Origin: CBDCXE01 sp965223725 [NCBI: Nitrospinota bacterium]
GTDB lineage: Bacteria > Nitrospinota_A > UBA7883
Length of the DNA: 64,000 nucleotides
NCBI GenBank assembly: GCA_965223725.1
Contig: CBDCXE010000001.1
Location: 62,001-126,000, forward strand
Direction: 5' to 3'
Below the pieces are notes generated by a model that did no database searches, was not told the DNA's origin, and worked only from the letters and a program-made list of their open reading frames with translations. A program made the position numbers and the translations under genes. Positions 26,968-36,150 of the stretch are shown one piece after another; the stretch's first letter is position 1; each line of letters starts with the position of its first letter.

Positions 26968-27976
26968 GAAACTGGTTCTGCTGGCCCACGGTTCCGGCGG
27001 AGAGTTGACAAGGAAGCTGATAGAAGAAATTATCGTCCCATCACTGCATGATGGAAACGAAGCGCCAGACCTGGAGGACGCCGCGCTGATCGACCCGCCA
27101 TCGGGCAAACTTTTCTTCACCACAGACAGTTATGTGATCGATCCATTCATTTTTCCCGGTGGCGACATAGGGTCGCTGGCGGTACATGGAACGGTGAACG
27201 ACCTTGCCATGCGCGGGGCCATGCCGGTGGCGCTCAGCGTAGGGCTGATCCTGGAGGAGGGCCTGCCTGTCGATGATCTGAAAACTGTCATGCGATCGAT
27301 GGGCGACGCGGCGAAATCGGCCGGTGTAAAAATCGTCTGCGGTGATACCAAGGTGGCGCCCAAAGGATTTGCGGACAAGATTTTTATAAACACAGCGGGC
27401 GTTGGTGTGGCTGATGGCCAGCTTGATATAAACTCGCGCTCGGCCAAACCGGGCGATGTTGTGATTGTAAATGGAACCATCGGCGACCATGGCGCGGCGG
27501 TGATGCTGGCCCGGGAGGAGCTCGATTTCTCCGCGCCTGTACAGAGCGATTCAGCGGCATTGCATAAAATCGTCCAGGATCTGATCGATAACGAAATAGA
27601 GATGCACACCATGCGTGACCCGACCCGTGGTGGGCTGGCCACCGCCATAGTCGAGATTGCAGAAAGTTCACAGGTCTCGATCAAGCTGGATGAACGGCTG
27701 GTTCCCATATCGAATCCTGTGGCGGCGGTTTGCGAAATTCTGGGGCTCGACCCGATGTACGTTGCCAACGAAGGGAAGATGATAGTCATCGTACCGGAAA
27801 GGGATGCTGATAAGGCAGTGTCGATAATGAAAACGCACAAACAAGGGAAAGAAGCTGCCATCATAGGAGCGGTGACCGATGGACAGCCGGGGGGAAAGGT
27901 GGCCATCCAGTCATCCGTCGGCGGCTCGCGTATTGTCACAGCCTTGGAGGGGGAGCTGCTCCCCAGGATCTGCTAG
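26960..27976 (+). CDS. hypE: HypE, carbamoyl dehydratase for hydrogenase maturation
   Basis: A 338-residue PurM-like ATPase. It accepts carbamoyl from HypF on its C-terminal cysteine and dehydrates it to thiocyanate; the C-terminal PRIC-stop with that Cys is intact. The N-terminal half has HGSGGELTRKLI and the ATP-binding FTTDSYVIDPFIFPGGDIG region. Final gene of the hyp operon. Its TAG stop shares CTAG with the stop of the convergent cysteine desulfurase gene. Confidence 0.97.
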   Translation: MPEKLVLLAHGSGGELTRKLIEEIIVPSLHDGNEAPDLEDAALIDPPSGKLFFTTDSYVIDPFIFPGGDIGSLAVHGTVNDLAMRGAMPVALSVGLILEEGLPVDDLKTVMRSMGDAAKSAGVKIVCGDTKVAPKGFADKIFINTAGVGVADGQLDINSRSAKPGDVVIVNGTIGDHGAAVMLAREELDFSAPVQSDSAALHKIVQDLIDNEIEMHTMRDPTRGGLATAIVEIAESSQVSIKLDERLVPISNPVAAVCEILGLDPMYVANEGKMIVIVPERDADKAVSIMKTHKQGKEAAIIGAVTDGQPGGKVAIQSSVGGSRIVTALEGELLPRIC

Positions 27977-29097
27977 CCGATCGCCTTCTCTACAGCTTTC
28001 AGAAAATAGTTGATTTCAGATTTTTTGGTGAAGGGTCCGGGGCTCACCCGTACTGCACCCTTCGGAAATGTACCCATGAATTTATGCGCTTCCGGTGAAC
28101 AGTGCAGCCCGACCCGGCTTATGACCCCTCCCCTGTCAAGCTTGGTCCAAAGCTCGGATGGGTCGGTTCCTGTCGCGTTAAAAGAGACCAGACTGGCCCG
28201 ACGTTCGGCGTCATATGGCGGATATAGCTCTATCTTCGGATTATTGCCCAGCCGCTCCAGCATCATCTTGCACAGGTTCAGTTCATGCTCCCTGATCGCT
28301 TCGATGGTTCTCCTTTTCAGATACTTGAGAGCCGCCCTCAACCCTGCGATTCCAGGTGTGTTCATGGTGCCGGCCTCCATCCGGTCGGGATAGAAGTCAG
28401 GCATAGCCGCAGATTCGGAGCGCGATCCTGTCCCCCCCGCCAGCAGAGGCTCCGGGTCAACGGTAGGCGCGAACCAGACAAACCCTGTACCTTGAGGACC
28501 CAGCAGACCCTTATGGCCGGGGCAGACCAGAATGTCCACTTTAGAGTAGTCCATGGGAATGGACCCTGCCGTCTGGGCGGCGTCCACCATAAACAGTGTT
28601 CCGCTTTTACGGCATCTGGCGGACAACGTATCGATATCCGCCAGCGCCCCGGTCACATTGCTCCCGGCGACAGACGCCAACATTTTTACTTTGGTAAGTT
28701 TTTTTACGTCAGGCGTTCCATACTTGTCGCACGCTGCATGATCGATTTTTACTCCCGCCTTCTTCAACGATGCGAGTGGACGGACAACCGAATTATGCTC
28801 CAGCCGGGAGATGGCGACTTCATCACCCCGCTTCAATATGCCTTTCAGCGCCAGGTTCAGCCCTTCTGTTGCGTTTTTGGTGAAGATTATTCTCTCTGGA
28901 TGCTCCAGGTTAAACAGGTCCGCAATCGCCATCCTGGTCTCGAATATAATTCGATCCGCTTTCAGCCCCATGGTATGGGCGGACCTACCCGGATTCGCGC
29001 CAAGTAAATCGATGGCGTTTGCGACCGATCTGGATACCGCAGGATGTTTGGGAAACGATGTGGCGGCGTTGTCCAGATATACAGGGGCGCGCTTCAC
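27973..29097 (-). CDS. Cysteine desulfurase family protein (class V aminotransferase fold)
   Basis: A 374-residue PLP enzyme. YLDNAATSFPKHP opens the fold, the PLP-binding lysine is in CPGHKGLLGPQGTG near residue 210, VDAAQTAG near 178 contains the Asp that binds the pyridine nitrogen, and a candidate catalytic Cys lies in GLHCSPEAHK near 335. The pattern fits the NifS/SufS-related family often annotated as cysteine desulfurase family protein rather than IscS. It would supply sulfane sulfur, perhaps for Fe-S clusters of the nearby hydrogenase and cytochrome machinery, but it is on the opposite strand and no scaffold gene adjoins it. Physiological role uncertain. Confidence 0.85.
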   Translation of the reverse strand: MKRAPVYLDNAATSFPKHPAVSRSVANAIDLLGANPGRSAHTMGLKADRIIFETRMAIADLFNLEHPERIIFTKNATEGLNLALKGILKRGDEVAISRLEHNSVVRPLASLKKAGVKIDHAACDKYGTPDVKKLTKVKMLASVAGSNVTGALADIDTLSARCRKSGTLFMVDAAQTAGSIPMDYSKVDILVCPGHKGLLGPQGTGFVWFAPTVDPEPLLAGGTGSRSESAAMPDFYPDRMEAGTMNTPGIAGLRAALKYLKRRTIEAIREHELNLCKMMLERLGNNPKIELYPPYDAERRASLVSFNATGTDPSELWTKLDRGGVISRVGLHCSPEAHKFMGTFPKGAVRVSPGPFTKKSEINYFLKAVEKAIG

Positions 29098-29334
29098 CGG
29101 CTAACCCGGAGGCAAGCGGCCAAGATTGATTTTGTCATCGTGCTTTTTATAGTAGTTCTATATTATTTAAGCGTTTACAATTGCCATGTCCGTCTATATA
29201 TACATATGGGTTATATAGAAACAATCTGTTTTGTGAATATTATTTTAATGTTTTTTCATCTATTGGTTCAACATTCCAGTGACCGGTATGTTATCATTTT
29301 CTCCAACACAAAAGGTTATCTGTAGGGAATAAAC

Positions 29335-29889
29335 ATGCGCATAATTCTGTTTTTATCTATCTTTGTTTTAACACTCGTTTTTGTATCCTCCGCCAATGCC
29401 AGTAAGTTTGGTTATGTAGGCAATAAAGCTTGTGAAGAGTGCCACAAGGAAATATATGACTCCTGGAAAGGGGCTTCCCATACAAAAGTATTTGAATTGC
29501 TGGCCCCTGGGCAACGCGATAAAGAAAAAAAGGAAGCTGCGCTCGATCCAAAAATCGATTATCGGAAAGACAAATCATGCATGAAATGTCATGTGACCGG
29601 ATTCGAAGAAGGCGGCTTTACGCTTGAAGATAAACCGGATGAATGGAAGGGCATCGGTTGTGAAGAGTGCCATGGTGGCGCGGAAAAATGGCTCGATCTG
29701 CATGCAAAGAAAAACCTGAAAAAACGTGACCGCAAACTGAAGCAAGCTGGTTTGATCAAACCGTTCAAGGGCAAAACCGTATGCTATAAATGCCATACCA
29801 ACGTGAACAGCCCATACAGATACCGGGACTATAGCGATAGGGACTGGACCAGCCTGGAATTCGCAAAATCGTATCACATCCTGCCATAG
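29335..29889 (+). CDS. Periplasmic tetraheme cytochrome c (cytochrome c554-like)
   Basis: A 184-residue exported protein. The signal peptide covers about residues 1-22 (hydrophobic core then SSANA). Four CxxCH haem motifs follow: CEECH near residue 34, CMKCH near 79, CEECH near 105 and CYKCH near 143. YDSWKGASHTKVF after the first motif is the pattern found in c554/NapC-associated multihaem proteins. Likely a soluble electron carrier in the periplasm. TAGGGA stands 6 bases before the ATG. The 237-bp region upstream is AT-rich with no clear promoter. Followed after 39 bp by birA, with which it may share a transcript by chance rather than function. Confidence 0.9.
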   Translation: MRIILFLSIFVLTLVFVSSANASKFGYVGNKACEECHKEIYDSWKGASHTKVFELLAPGQRDKEKKEAALDPKIDYRKDKSCMKCHVTGFEEGGFTLEDKPDEWKGIGCEECHGGAEKWLDLHAKKNLKKRDRKLKQAGLIKPFKGKTVCYKCHTNVNSPYRYRDYSDRDWTSLEFAKSYHILP

Positions 29890-29928
29890 CATCTAGTCAG
29901 CAACACAGCAGGGTCAGGGTCTCTTGCA

Positions 29929-30729
29929 ATGGCTCTATTCGATGTTTCAGCCTATAAGTCACATCTTAAAACAGAACTATTAGGCGCCACGCCGCTGGTT
30001 CTGGAAAAGACAGACTCCACCAACAACTGGATCGCCCGAAACCTGGGCAAGGATAACATAACCAGTGCAGTAGTAATCGCCGAACGGCAGACTGCCGGGA
30101 GGGGCCGGCAGGGCCGCAAGTGGTTAGCCAGGCCGGAGCTGGACCTGACGTTTAGCCTCTGCTGCAATGTTGGGAAACAAATGGGGTCCACCAGCATGAC
30201 AACCCTTGCCGCCGGTGTGGCGCTGGCGGAGGCAGCCGATGTAATATCCCGTGTGAAGCCAACCCTAAAATATCCGAACGATCTGCTTGTTTCCGGCAAA
30301 AAGATGGCGGGCATTCTGTCTGAGTTCAAACAGTCTGGCGCCGCCAGCTATGTGGTGATTGGCGTGGGTGTGAACGTCAACAGCGCCACGCATATGTTTG
30401 CGGACGATCTGAAAAGCATCGCCACATCAATCTATATTGAAGATGGCGCGCCGAAAAGCAGAGAGCGCCTGCTGGCCCTGTTTCTCAATCGGCTGGAGCC
30501 ACTGCTGGGCGAACTGGGCGATGGCAAAACCGGCGGTGTGATAAACGGTTTCCGCAAATATGCTCAAAACTGGTTCGGCAGAACCGTCACCATTAAAAAT
30601 GGCGACAACTCTGCCACTGGCAAAGCGATAGATATCTCTGAAAAAGGCGCGTTGCTGGTAGAGACGGATACGGGTGAGGTGTTGGAAATAATTTCTGGCG
30701 AAACTATTTTACAAAACGGCGCCGGATGA
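29929..30729 (+). CDS. birA: Biotin--[acetyl-CoA carboxylase] ligase, non-repressor type
   Basis: A 266-residue enzyme that attaches biotin to the biotin carrier protein. Catalytic motif GRGRQGRKW near residue 60 binds biotinyl-AMP; KYPNDLLVSGKKMAGIL near 120 carries the catalytic Lys. The C-terminal SH3-like domain starts near residue 210. No N-terminal helix-turn-helix exists, so it is a class I ligase without repressor function. The 3' end overlaps rlmN of the opposite strand by 21 bp. Confidence 0.95.
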   Translation: MALFDVSAYKSHLKTELLGATPLVLEKTDSTNNWIARNLGKDNITSAVVIAERQTAGRGRQGRKWLARPELDLTFSLCCNVGKQMGSTSMTTLAAGVALAEAADVISRVKPTLKYPNDLLVSGKKMAGILSEFKQSGAASYVVIGVGVNVNSATHMFADDLKSIATSIYIEDGAPKSRERLLALFLNRLEPLLGELGDGKTGGVINGFRKYAQNWFGRTVTIKNGDNSATGKAIDISEKGALLVETDTGEVLEIISGETILQNGAG

Positions 30730-31752
30730 TTCCTTATCCCATAGTTGGCCGCAAGCGGCCATGATGTCGCCACCGCGGCTCTGCCGGATAAAAACCGAAT
30801 GGCCAAGCTTGATCAAAGTCTGTTGGAATTTTTCTACGCTCTCCATTGCCGGCGCGGCATAATCGATACCTGGGCATTCATTAAATGGGATAAGGTTAAT
30901 TTTGGATGGGAACCCCTTGGCAAAATCGCTCAGCTCCAGCGCCGCTTTTGATGAGTCGTTTACGCCAGACAACATCACATACTCTATGGTTATTCTCCGC
31001 CCCTTAGGCAGAGGAAATTTTGCTAATGCCGTTCTTAATTTCGTCAGCGGATATTTTTTGTTTATCGGCATCAGTCGATCGCGGATTTTTTCATCCCCGG
31101 AGCTGACCGAAACCGCAAGTTTGACCTTCGGAAAATCGTCGGCCAACCGAAGTATGCCAGGTACGATTCCTGCCGTGGACAATGTTATTTTCCGTAAACC
31201 GATCAATTTTATATCTGGCTCTGCCAGCACTCTCAACGCCTGGGTAACGTTATCAAAGTTGTCCAGCGGCTCGCCCATGCCCATTAACACAACATTGGTC
31301 ACCCGGTTGTCAGGCGCCAGCTTTACGGCCTGCACAACCTGATCAATAATTTCCACCGGCGTGAGGTCCCGGATAAATCCACCTTTGCCGGTGAGGCAAA
31401 AATCGCAGTTTAACTTGCAGCCCACCTGGGATGAAACGCACAGCGTCCTGCGCGAGCCGTCCGGGATCAGCACACTCTCCAGGGTCAGCCCATCACTCAG
31501 TTTGAACAGCCGTTTCACTGTGCCATCGGTCGATTGCAGGCTGGTCACTTCTTCCAGTTCCGTCACTTTGGCTATTTCATCCAAGCGTGCCCTTAATGGC
31601 TTGGATAGGTCGCTCATAAGGCCAAAGTCCGCCACCTGCTTCGCAAAAATCCATTTGCGGACCTGCCCGGCTCTAAACGGCTTTTCACCCAGGCCCTCAA
31701 AAAACTTGATTGTCTGCTCAAGCGTGGCTTGTTTTAAATCTGTTTTGGCCAT
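30709..31752 (-). CDS. rlmN: RlmN, dual-specificity 23S rRNA/tRNA adenine-C2 methyltransferase
   Basis: A 347-residue radical-SAM enzyme that methylates A2503 of 23S rRNA and A37 of some tRNAs. The radical-SAM cluster motif CKLNCDFC lies near residue 113. The methyl-carrying C-terminal Cys lies in GGDIMAACGQL near 335. SxGxGEPL-like MGMGEPLDN near 160 binds SAM. Normal length. Convergent and overlapping with birA. Confidence 0.97.
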   Translation of the reverse strand: MAKTDLKQATLEQTIKFFEGLGEKPFRAGQVRKWIFAKQVADFGLMSDLSKPLRARLDEIAKVTELEEVTSLQSTDGTVKRLFKLSDGLTLESVLIPDGSRRTLCVSSQVGCKLNCDFCLTGKGGFIRDLTPVEIIDQVVQAVKLAPDNRVTNVVLMGMGEPLDNFDNVTQALRVLAEPDIKLIGLRKITLSTAGIVPGILRLADDFPKVKLAVSVSSGDEKIRDRLMPINKKYPLTKLRTALAKFPLPKGRRITIEYVMLSGVNDSSKAALELSDFAKGFPSKINLIPFNECPGIDYAAPAMESVEKFQQTLIKLGHSVFIRQSRGGDIMAACGQLWDKESSGAVL

Positions 31753-31843
31753 AAACCTCCTTGACGTTTAGCTCACATTGTCTTCTAATATTTAACAGCT
31801 TATACCAGAAGGCCAGGAACCGTAAATTCTCATATATGGAAAT

Positions 31844-32167
31844 ATGATTAAAACTGTTTTGCTATTGATAACTGTTTGCATCGCTCTCGTTCTGGCCGCT
31901 TGCGCGACCAAGCCGCTGGACAAGGCTTTCAAGGGCTATATGGAGCCATACGAAGAGACCAAAACCATCGTCGATTATTGCCAGAGCTGTCATGTTCACA
32001 GAAAGCATAACACGACGTTGCACCTATCAAGCATTAACCAAAAATATGATGCTGAGCCATATAAATCGGCCAAAAGATGCGCCACATGTCATAAAATGCG
32101 GCGTAACTGGTGGAACGATATAATCCGGGAAACCCACTTCCCCAAAGGTAAGTTAATAAGCCAATAA
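31844..32167 (+). CDS. Small diheme c-type lipoprotein
   Basis: A 107-residue protein with a lipoprotein signal (core VLLLITVCIALVLAAC, lipidated Cys20) and two CxxCH motifs: CQSCH near residue 47 and CATCH near 84. It has no other known domain. By design it would sit on the periplasmic face of a membrane and pass electrons. It is divergent from rlmN and convergent with the glutamate synthase operon; no partner is adjacent. It resembles small cytochromes found beside multihaem complexes, but the match is to the motif pattern only. Confidence 0.82.
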   Translation: MIKTVLLLITVCIALVLAACATKPLDKAFKGYMEPYEETKTIVDYCQSCHVHRKHNTTLHLSSINQKYDAEPYKSAKRCATCHKMRRNWWNDIIRETHFPKGKLISQ

Positions 32168-32177
32168 CGGGCTGGAT

Positions 32178-33281
32178 CTACAGTTCAGGATTCGGGAACG
32201 GGGCGGTTGGCCGAATCCCTTTATAATCAGCGTCTTTGTCTTCCATATCGATCGGAACAATTTTTGTGAATGTGTCCAGCATATCATCACGGCTGTTATT
32301 AAACCGCTCCGCCGTGGCGGATAGATGTTGCATATACTGGCCAAGGTCCACACGGCTATCAAACGTTTTGAAAAACCCTTCCAGTTGTTTGCCGAGAAAC
32401 TCCCGGTCGTTGTCGTTCAGTTTGCCAAACTTCACATTTACACCTAGCTGATCCTTGCTTATCTGGCCCCTGATAAACGCCGTGCCCGCTGTCATGCCAG
32501 AGCAGATATAGTAACCAGCCGGATTGGGCACATCATAGATATTGACGATGATGCCGATGGTCCCTTGCGCATATTCCATAAAATAGTCGCGCACTCGCCT
32601 GCCGAACATGATAATTGGAGGCTCACGATCAATAACCTTCTTTTTAAACTCTTGCAATATATTTTTGAAGCCGATCTTGTTCAGGCGCGCTTTACGGAGC
32701 TGATATTTGTATAACAGGTCTTGAGCAATTTCCTTGTCGCTCATATCCTCAAACTCGGAGTAATCAATCTCTCTCCATATATGCGGAATCCCCGCGCCTG
32801 CCCGCAATCCACAACGGTTGCCCCCCTGCCCCGCCACACGAAAAATCCCGGATGGACAATAGCTGGCAAAAAGGTCATCCACTGACCCGCCGATATTCAT
32901 CTCCGTCGGGTTGGATGTGTTGCCGATGGCTACCTGCGCGTCACCCGGGCAAATAATGTTATTCGGAAACAGGGTTGGATATGTGTTCAGCTCTATCTGA
33001 TCGATAAACGCTGCCGAATGGTTGCCCATAATGCCGTATACATCTATTTTCGCTGGCCCTTGCACACCGGTGCCGATCAGATCCTGACCGCAGACATTGA
33101 TCAGTTTGAACTCGGTCACACCTTTGGCGCGCGCCGCTTTCATCATGCGGTTCAACGTCTCGCCGGTCATCTCCATCACACCACAATCGATGGTGACCTT
33201 GGTATGCCCCTTTACGGCGCTCCCGACTGATTCAACCGGTGTTGTATTGTTTAATACCAGTTCTTTCAATTTTTCTCCCAC
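32178..33281 (-). CDS. Glutamate synthase GXGXG-domain subunit (archaeal-type split enzyme)
   Basis: A 367-residue protein corresponding to the C-terminal GXGXG beta-helix domain of GltB, made as a separate subunit. The helix region includes GVQGPAKIDVYGIMGNHS, AGQGGNRCGLRAGAG and NIYDVPNPAGYYICSGMTAG, giving repeated short Gly-rich turns. In glutamate synthase this domain is structural and supports the ammonia tunnel and FMN domain. Last gene of a four-gene minus-strand operon; the FMN subunit ends 5 bp upstream. About 130 residues after the helix (GRRVRDYFMEYAQ onward) extend beyond the minimal domain. Confidence 0.85.
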   Translation of the reverse strand: MGEKLKELVLNNTTPVESVGSAVKGHTKVTIDCGVMEMTGETLNRMMKAARAKGVTEFKLINVCGQDLIGTGVQGPAKIDVYGIMGNHSAAFIDQIELNTYPTLFPNNIICPGDAQVAIGNTSNPTEMNIGGSVDDLFASYCPSGIFRVAGQGGNRCGLRAGAGIPHIWREIDYSEFEDMSDKEIAQDLLYKYQLRKARLNKIGFKNILQEFKKKVIDREPPIIMFGRRVRDYFMEYAQGTIGIIVNIYDVPNPAGYYICSGMTAGTAFIRGQISKDQLGVNVKFGKLNDNDREFLGKQLEGFFKTFDSRVDLGQYMQHLSATAERFNNSRDDMLDTFTKIVPIDMEDKDADYKGIRPTAPFPNPEL

Positions 33282-33286
33282 AATTA

Positions 33287-34864
33287 CTAGAAAGGTTCGC
33301 GTCCGAATGCTTCATACAGGGCAGGGTTTTTGCCATGGTACCGGAACTTGCGCGATCCCACCACATCCTCATGGGTTGTGAATCCAAGCCCAGCCGCCAG
33401 CCCTTCCATACCACGCTTCCAGGAGATCATCATGTTGACTATCCGCTGGCATCCCTCCTCCGGGTCTATCCGGTGGCCGTACGGCCTTGCGGTGATACCC
33501 CAGGAACATTGCCCGGTGTGGCACCGCCTGCACATGGTGCACCCCAGCGGTATCAGATGGCGCGTGCCTGTGCCTATCAGGTCATACCCCACCATCAGCC
33601 CCAGCAGAGCCATCTTCGGGTTCAGAAAAGCGCCCTCCCCTATGAGGGAAACCGATTCGCGCAGACCCTCCCGCACCAGCGCGTCGTGGGCCAGTTTGCC
33701 AATATAGAGGGTGTTCAGTCCGCGGTTTTGCAGGTCGGACATGGACGCCGCGCCGGTGCCGCCACCGCCGCCACGCAATGTAATATAGTCAAACCCGGCC
33801 CTGGCCAGGGCAACGACGATATGGTCCACGTTCCAGATGGTGCCGTATATATCGGCGCCCACCAGCTTGTCCGGACCCAGCGCCGCGCGCAGGCTGGCGA
33901 TCCTCATCCGCAGCTCCTCGATGGAATATTGCAGATGCTGAGGGTTAGGCGAGTTCACATCCCGGTACGGTTCGATACACCGGATCAATGCGATCTCCCA
34001 ATCGTTTTTAGGCGCTGGCAGTTTGCCGCCCTTACCTTTTTTAGCGTCCTGCCCATATTTCATGGAGACGCCCATAAACTGGTTCAAATCAACCCATGGC
34101 CCGAAACCACCAGTGCCAAACTGCAATATACAATGCTTGTATGCGGATGCAAAATCGGGATGCAAATAGCCTTCCCCCACAAAAAACGGACGGCCAAGCT
34201 CTATGGAGGCCATCAACCTGGCAAGAAACGCTTCGTGGCTGTTAGATCCATAGCTCATATGCGAATCGAAAACAGGGGTGCCCACTTTCACACGCCGGCC
34301 CTCCCGTTTGCCCAGATAGCAGTTGCTCAGCTGACCCGCAAACTCGTTTCTGTTGTCCCTGGGTGGGTTCAAAATTATCGAGGCGTCGATATGAAAATCT
34401 TCATAGTCTGGCGGCTGATTATACTCCATCATGGAGCTGGTCATGGTCTTCCCTTCCGATCGCTTCAGGTTATGAAAGATCGTGGTGGCGCCATGGTCCG
34501 GTGTGCCGATCACATGGAAGTTTGGGTTGTTGTCCACCGTAATAGCGTTGGTGGGGCACATGGCCACGCACCGTTTGCAGTTACAGCAATCGATATCCAT
34601 TATCCGAAGCTCCTGGCTCAGATATTCACCCTCATCCGCACTCTCCGGTAGCCGCCGGTTCTTCTCATCAAAAAATATATCCCGCCCTTCGAACACACCG
34701 GTCTTCCGTTCCGGCACGGTCAGGTTATGGGTGCACTCGATCACACAGGTGTAACACCACACGCATTTATCCGGGTCCACCGTAACCTTGTATGGGCCGC
34801 CCATCTGGCCGATGCCAACCTTGGTGGGCCGGTCGTATACTACTTTTCTATCTAATAGTTTCAT
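33287..34864 (-). CDS. Glutamate synthase FMN-domain subunit with N-terminal ferredoxin clusters
   Basis: A 525-residue protein equal to the central FMN/synthase domain of GltB, preceded by a 2[4Fe-4S] ferredoxin domain (CVWCYTCVIEC near residue 34 and CCNCKRCVAMCP near 95). The synthase part shows AGFDYITLRGGGGGTGA near 360 (phosphate/FMN binding, catalytic loop) and the Fe-S cysteines GCTMCRRCHTGQC near 450. It condenses 2-oxoglutarate with ammonia and reduces the imine with FMNH2. The N-terminal clusters suggest it can take electrons from ferredoxin or from the FAD subunit. Third gene of the operon. Confidence 0.9.
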   Translation of the reverse strand: MKLLDRKVVYDRPTKVGIGQMGGPYKVTVDPDKCVWCYTCVIECTHNLTVPERKTGVFEGRDIFFDEKNRRLPESADEGEYLSQELRIMDIDCCNCKRCVAMCPTNAITVDNNPNFHVIGTPDHGATTIFHNLKRSEGKTMTSSMMEYNQPPDYEDFHIDASIILNPPRDNRNEFAGQLSNCYLGKREGRRVKVGTPVFDSHMSYGSNSHEAFLARLMASIELGRPFFVGEGYLHPDFASAYKHCILQFGTGGFGPWVDLNQFMGVSMKYGQDAKKGKGGKLPAPKNDWEIALIRCIEPYRDVNSPNPQHLQYSIEELRMRIASLRAALGPDKLVGADIYGTIWNVDHIVVALARAGFDYITLRGGGGGTGAASMSDLQNRGLNTLYIGKLAHDALVREGLRESVSLIGEGAFLNPKMALLGLMVGYDLIGTGTRHLIPLGCTMCRRCHTGQCSWGITARPYGHRIDPEEGCQRIVNMMISWKRGMEGLAAGLGFTTHEDVVGSRKFRYHGKNPALYEAFGREPF

Positions 34865-34884
34865 CGAGTAATCTCGCTATATAT

Positions 34885-36150
34885 CTATATTTGCGCCTGC
34901 TCTTCTTCGCTTACAGGTGTCAGTGTCTCGCCAAACGCATCGGAGACTTCCCCATTTTCACCCAGCTCAAACGCCACCAGCTTGCCCGGCTCGCAGTTGA
35001 CCGATCGAAAATCGCATTCGCTGATAAAACCGGTCTGGTATATCACCTTCTCTTCCGATCCCCAGATCACCGTACCCCCATCATGCGATCGGCCCATCCA
35101 CAGTTGCCTTAGCCCGTCCCGGTCCCTGCCTGCGATCACTTTATTGTTCAGGATTGCGATAAACGACGATGGCCCGCTCATTTTATATCTGGCCAGCACC
35201 GGGTTGCTGAGCAGCTTTGTATATTTTTCCCTTTCGGCGGGCTCCATGGTCCCCATCTCTTTCGGAAACTTCTGGCACATCACCCACTCCACCTGCTGGT
35301 AGTTCAGCTGCTTTTTGAACAAAAGGTCGTCCACCTCCAGCAACATCGCCTCGGAGTCTGTCCCCACCATCCTGTCCACATCGGCCGCCTCCAGCCCTTG
35401 CCTGTTTGATGGGGATGAAGAGAGGTCACCATTATGAACAATGGCGGAATTCATGAAGCTGATCGGATGTGAACCCCACCAGATTCCAGAATCCACGATG
35501 CTGGTCGGCCATCGCATATGGACCATCATGGCGGTCAGCGGGCTGTTCTGATACTGATACAGGTCGAACGCCTCTATCGTATTCTCCAGCTCCATTGCCG
35601 TCAGGAACGTGCCGACATTCTTGCCGGAGGAAAAAATCCTGGAGTCGCCCATGTACCGCTCGTTATAATCTTCCACAATCGCGCGGGTATAGTCATGCTC
35701 CACGCTAGTATGTTTCCGGAGCAGCATCTCATCAATAGTCGGGGGCGACAGAAAATATCTGCGCATCTCCGGCAGGTCATATTTTCTGTACGACTCCGGC
35801 GTCACCAGCGGCTCCATCTCGCCAAAATGACGCATGCCGAGCTGCCCCTCGGTGAACATCGGCTCCAGATCCTTGGCGATCTTCCGATTTCGGTAAAGCA
35901 CATGGAACGCATAATAGTCGCTGCGCCTCGGGTATATGCCACGCAGCAGCACACCAGCGCCGAAGGTGCCCCGCGCCTGCATGGTCCCGGCCGCTTCCAG
36001 GCCGGCGTGCAGGTTGATCTGCCCAATGGCCGCATATAATCCGCATGCGCCCGGCGATATTCCAGCCGACCCGCAATCCATTCGACTCAGGCCTTTGGAG
36101 CTCTCATCGTCAGAGACCACCGGCCAGTTGATCGTTCCGTCATTTTCCAT
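34885..36150 (-). CDS. Class II glutamine amidotransferase subunit of split glutamate synthase
   Basis: A 421-residue Ntn-type amidotransferase that would release ammonia from glutamine. The probable nucleophile is the Cys of GACGLYAAIGQINLHAG near residue 37, not at the extreme N-terminus, so about 36 residues must be removed or the start lies downstream. SFMNSAIVHNGDLSS near 230 and VGTDSEAM near 265 match the glutamine-pocket region (NGD and D of class II enzymes). The ATG overlaps the previous stop (TAATG). Second gene of the operon, consistent with delivery of ammonia to the FMN subunit. Confidence 0.87.
   Translation of the reverse strand: MENDGTINWPVVSDDESSKGLSRMDCGSAGISPGACGLYAAIGQINLHAGLEAAGTMQARGTFGAGVLLRGIYPRRSDYYAFHVLYRNRKIAKDLEPMFTEGQLGMRHFGEMEPLVTPESYRKYDLPEMRRYFLSPPTIDEMLLRKHTSVEHDYTRAIVEDYNERYMGDSRIFSSGKNVGTFLTAMELENTIEAFDLYQYQNSPLTAMMVHMRWPTSIVDSGIWWGSHPISFMNSAIVHNGDLSSSPSNRQGLEAADVDRMVGTDSEAMLLEVDDLLFKKQLNYQQVEWVMCQKFPKEMGTMEPAEREKYTKLLSNPVLARYKMSGPSSFIAILNNKVIAGRDRDGLRQLWMGRSHDGGTVIWGSEEKVIYQTGFISECDFRSVNCEPGKLVAFELGENGEVSDAFGETLTPVSEEEQAQI

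Noticed and set aside
27973-29097. Reading the PLP enzyme as IscS or NifS of a Fe-S operon
   Set aside because: No iscU, sufB or nifU gene adjoins, and motif style fits the broader cysteine desulfurase family, so no symbol was assigned.
33239-34651. 470-codon plus-strand frame opposite the FMN subunit of glutamate synthase
   Set aside because: Antisense shadow; the minus strand holds clear FMN and Fe-S motifs over the same bases.
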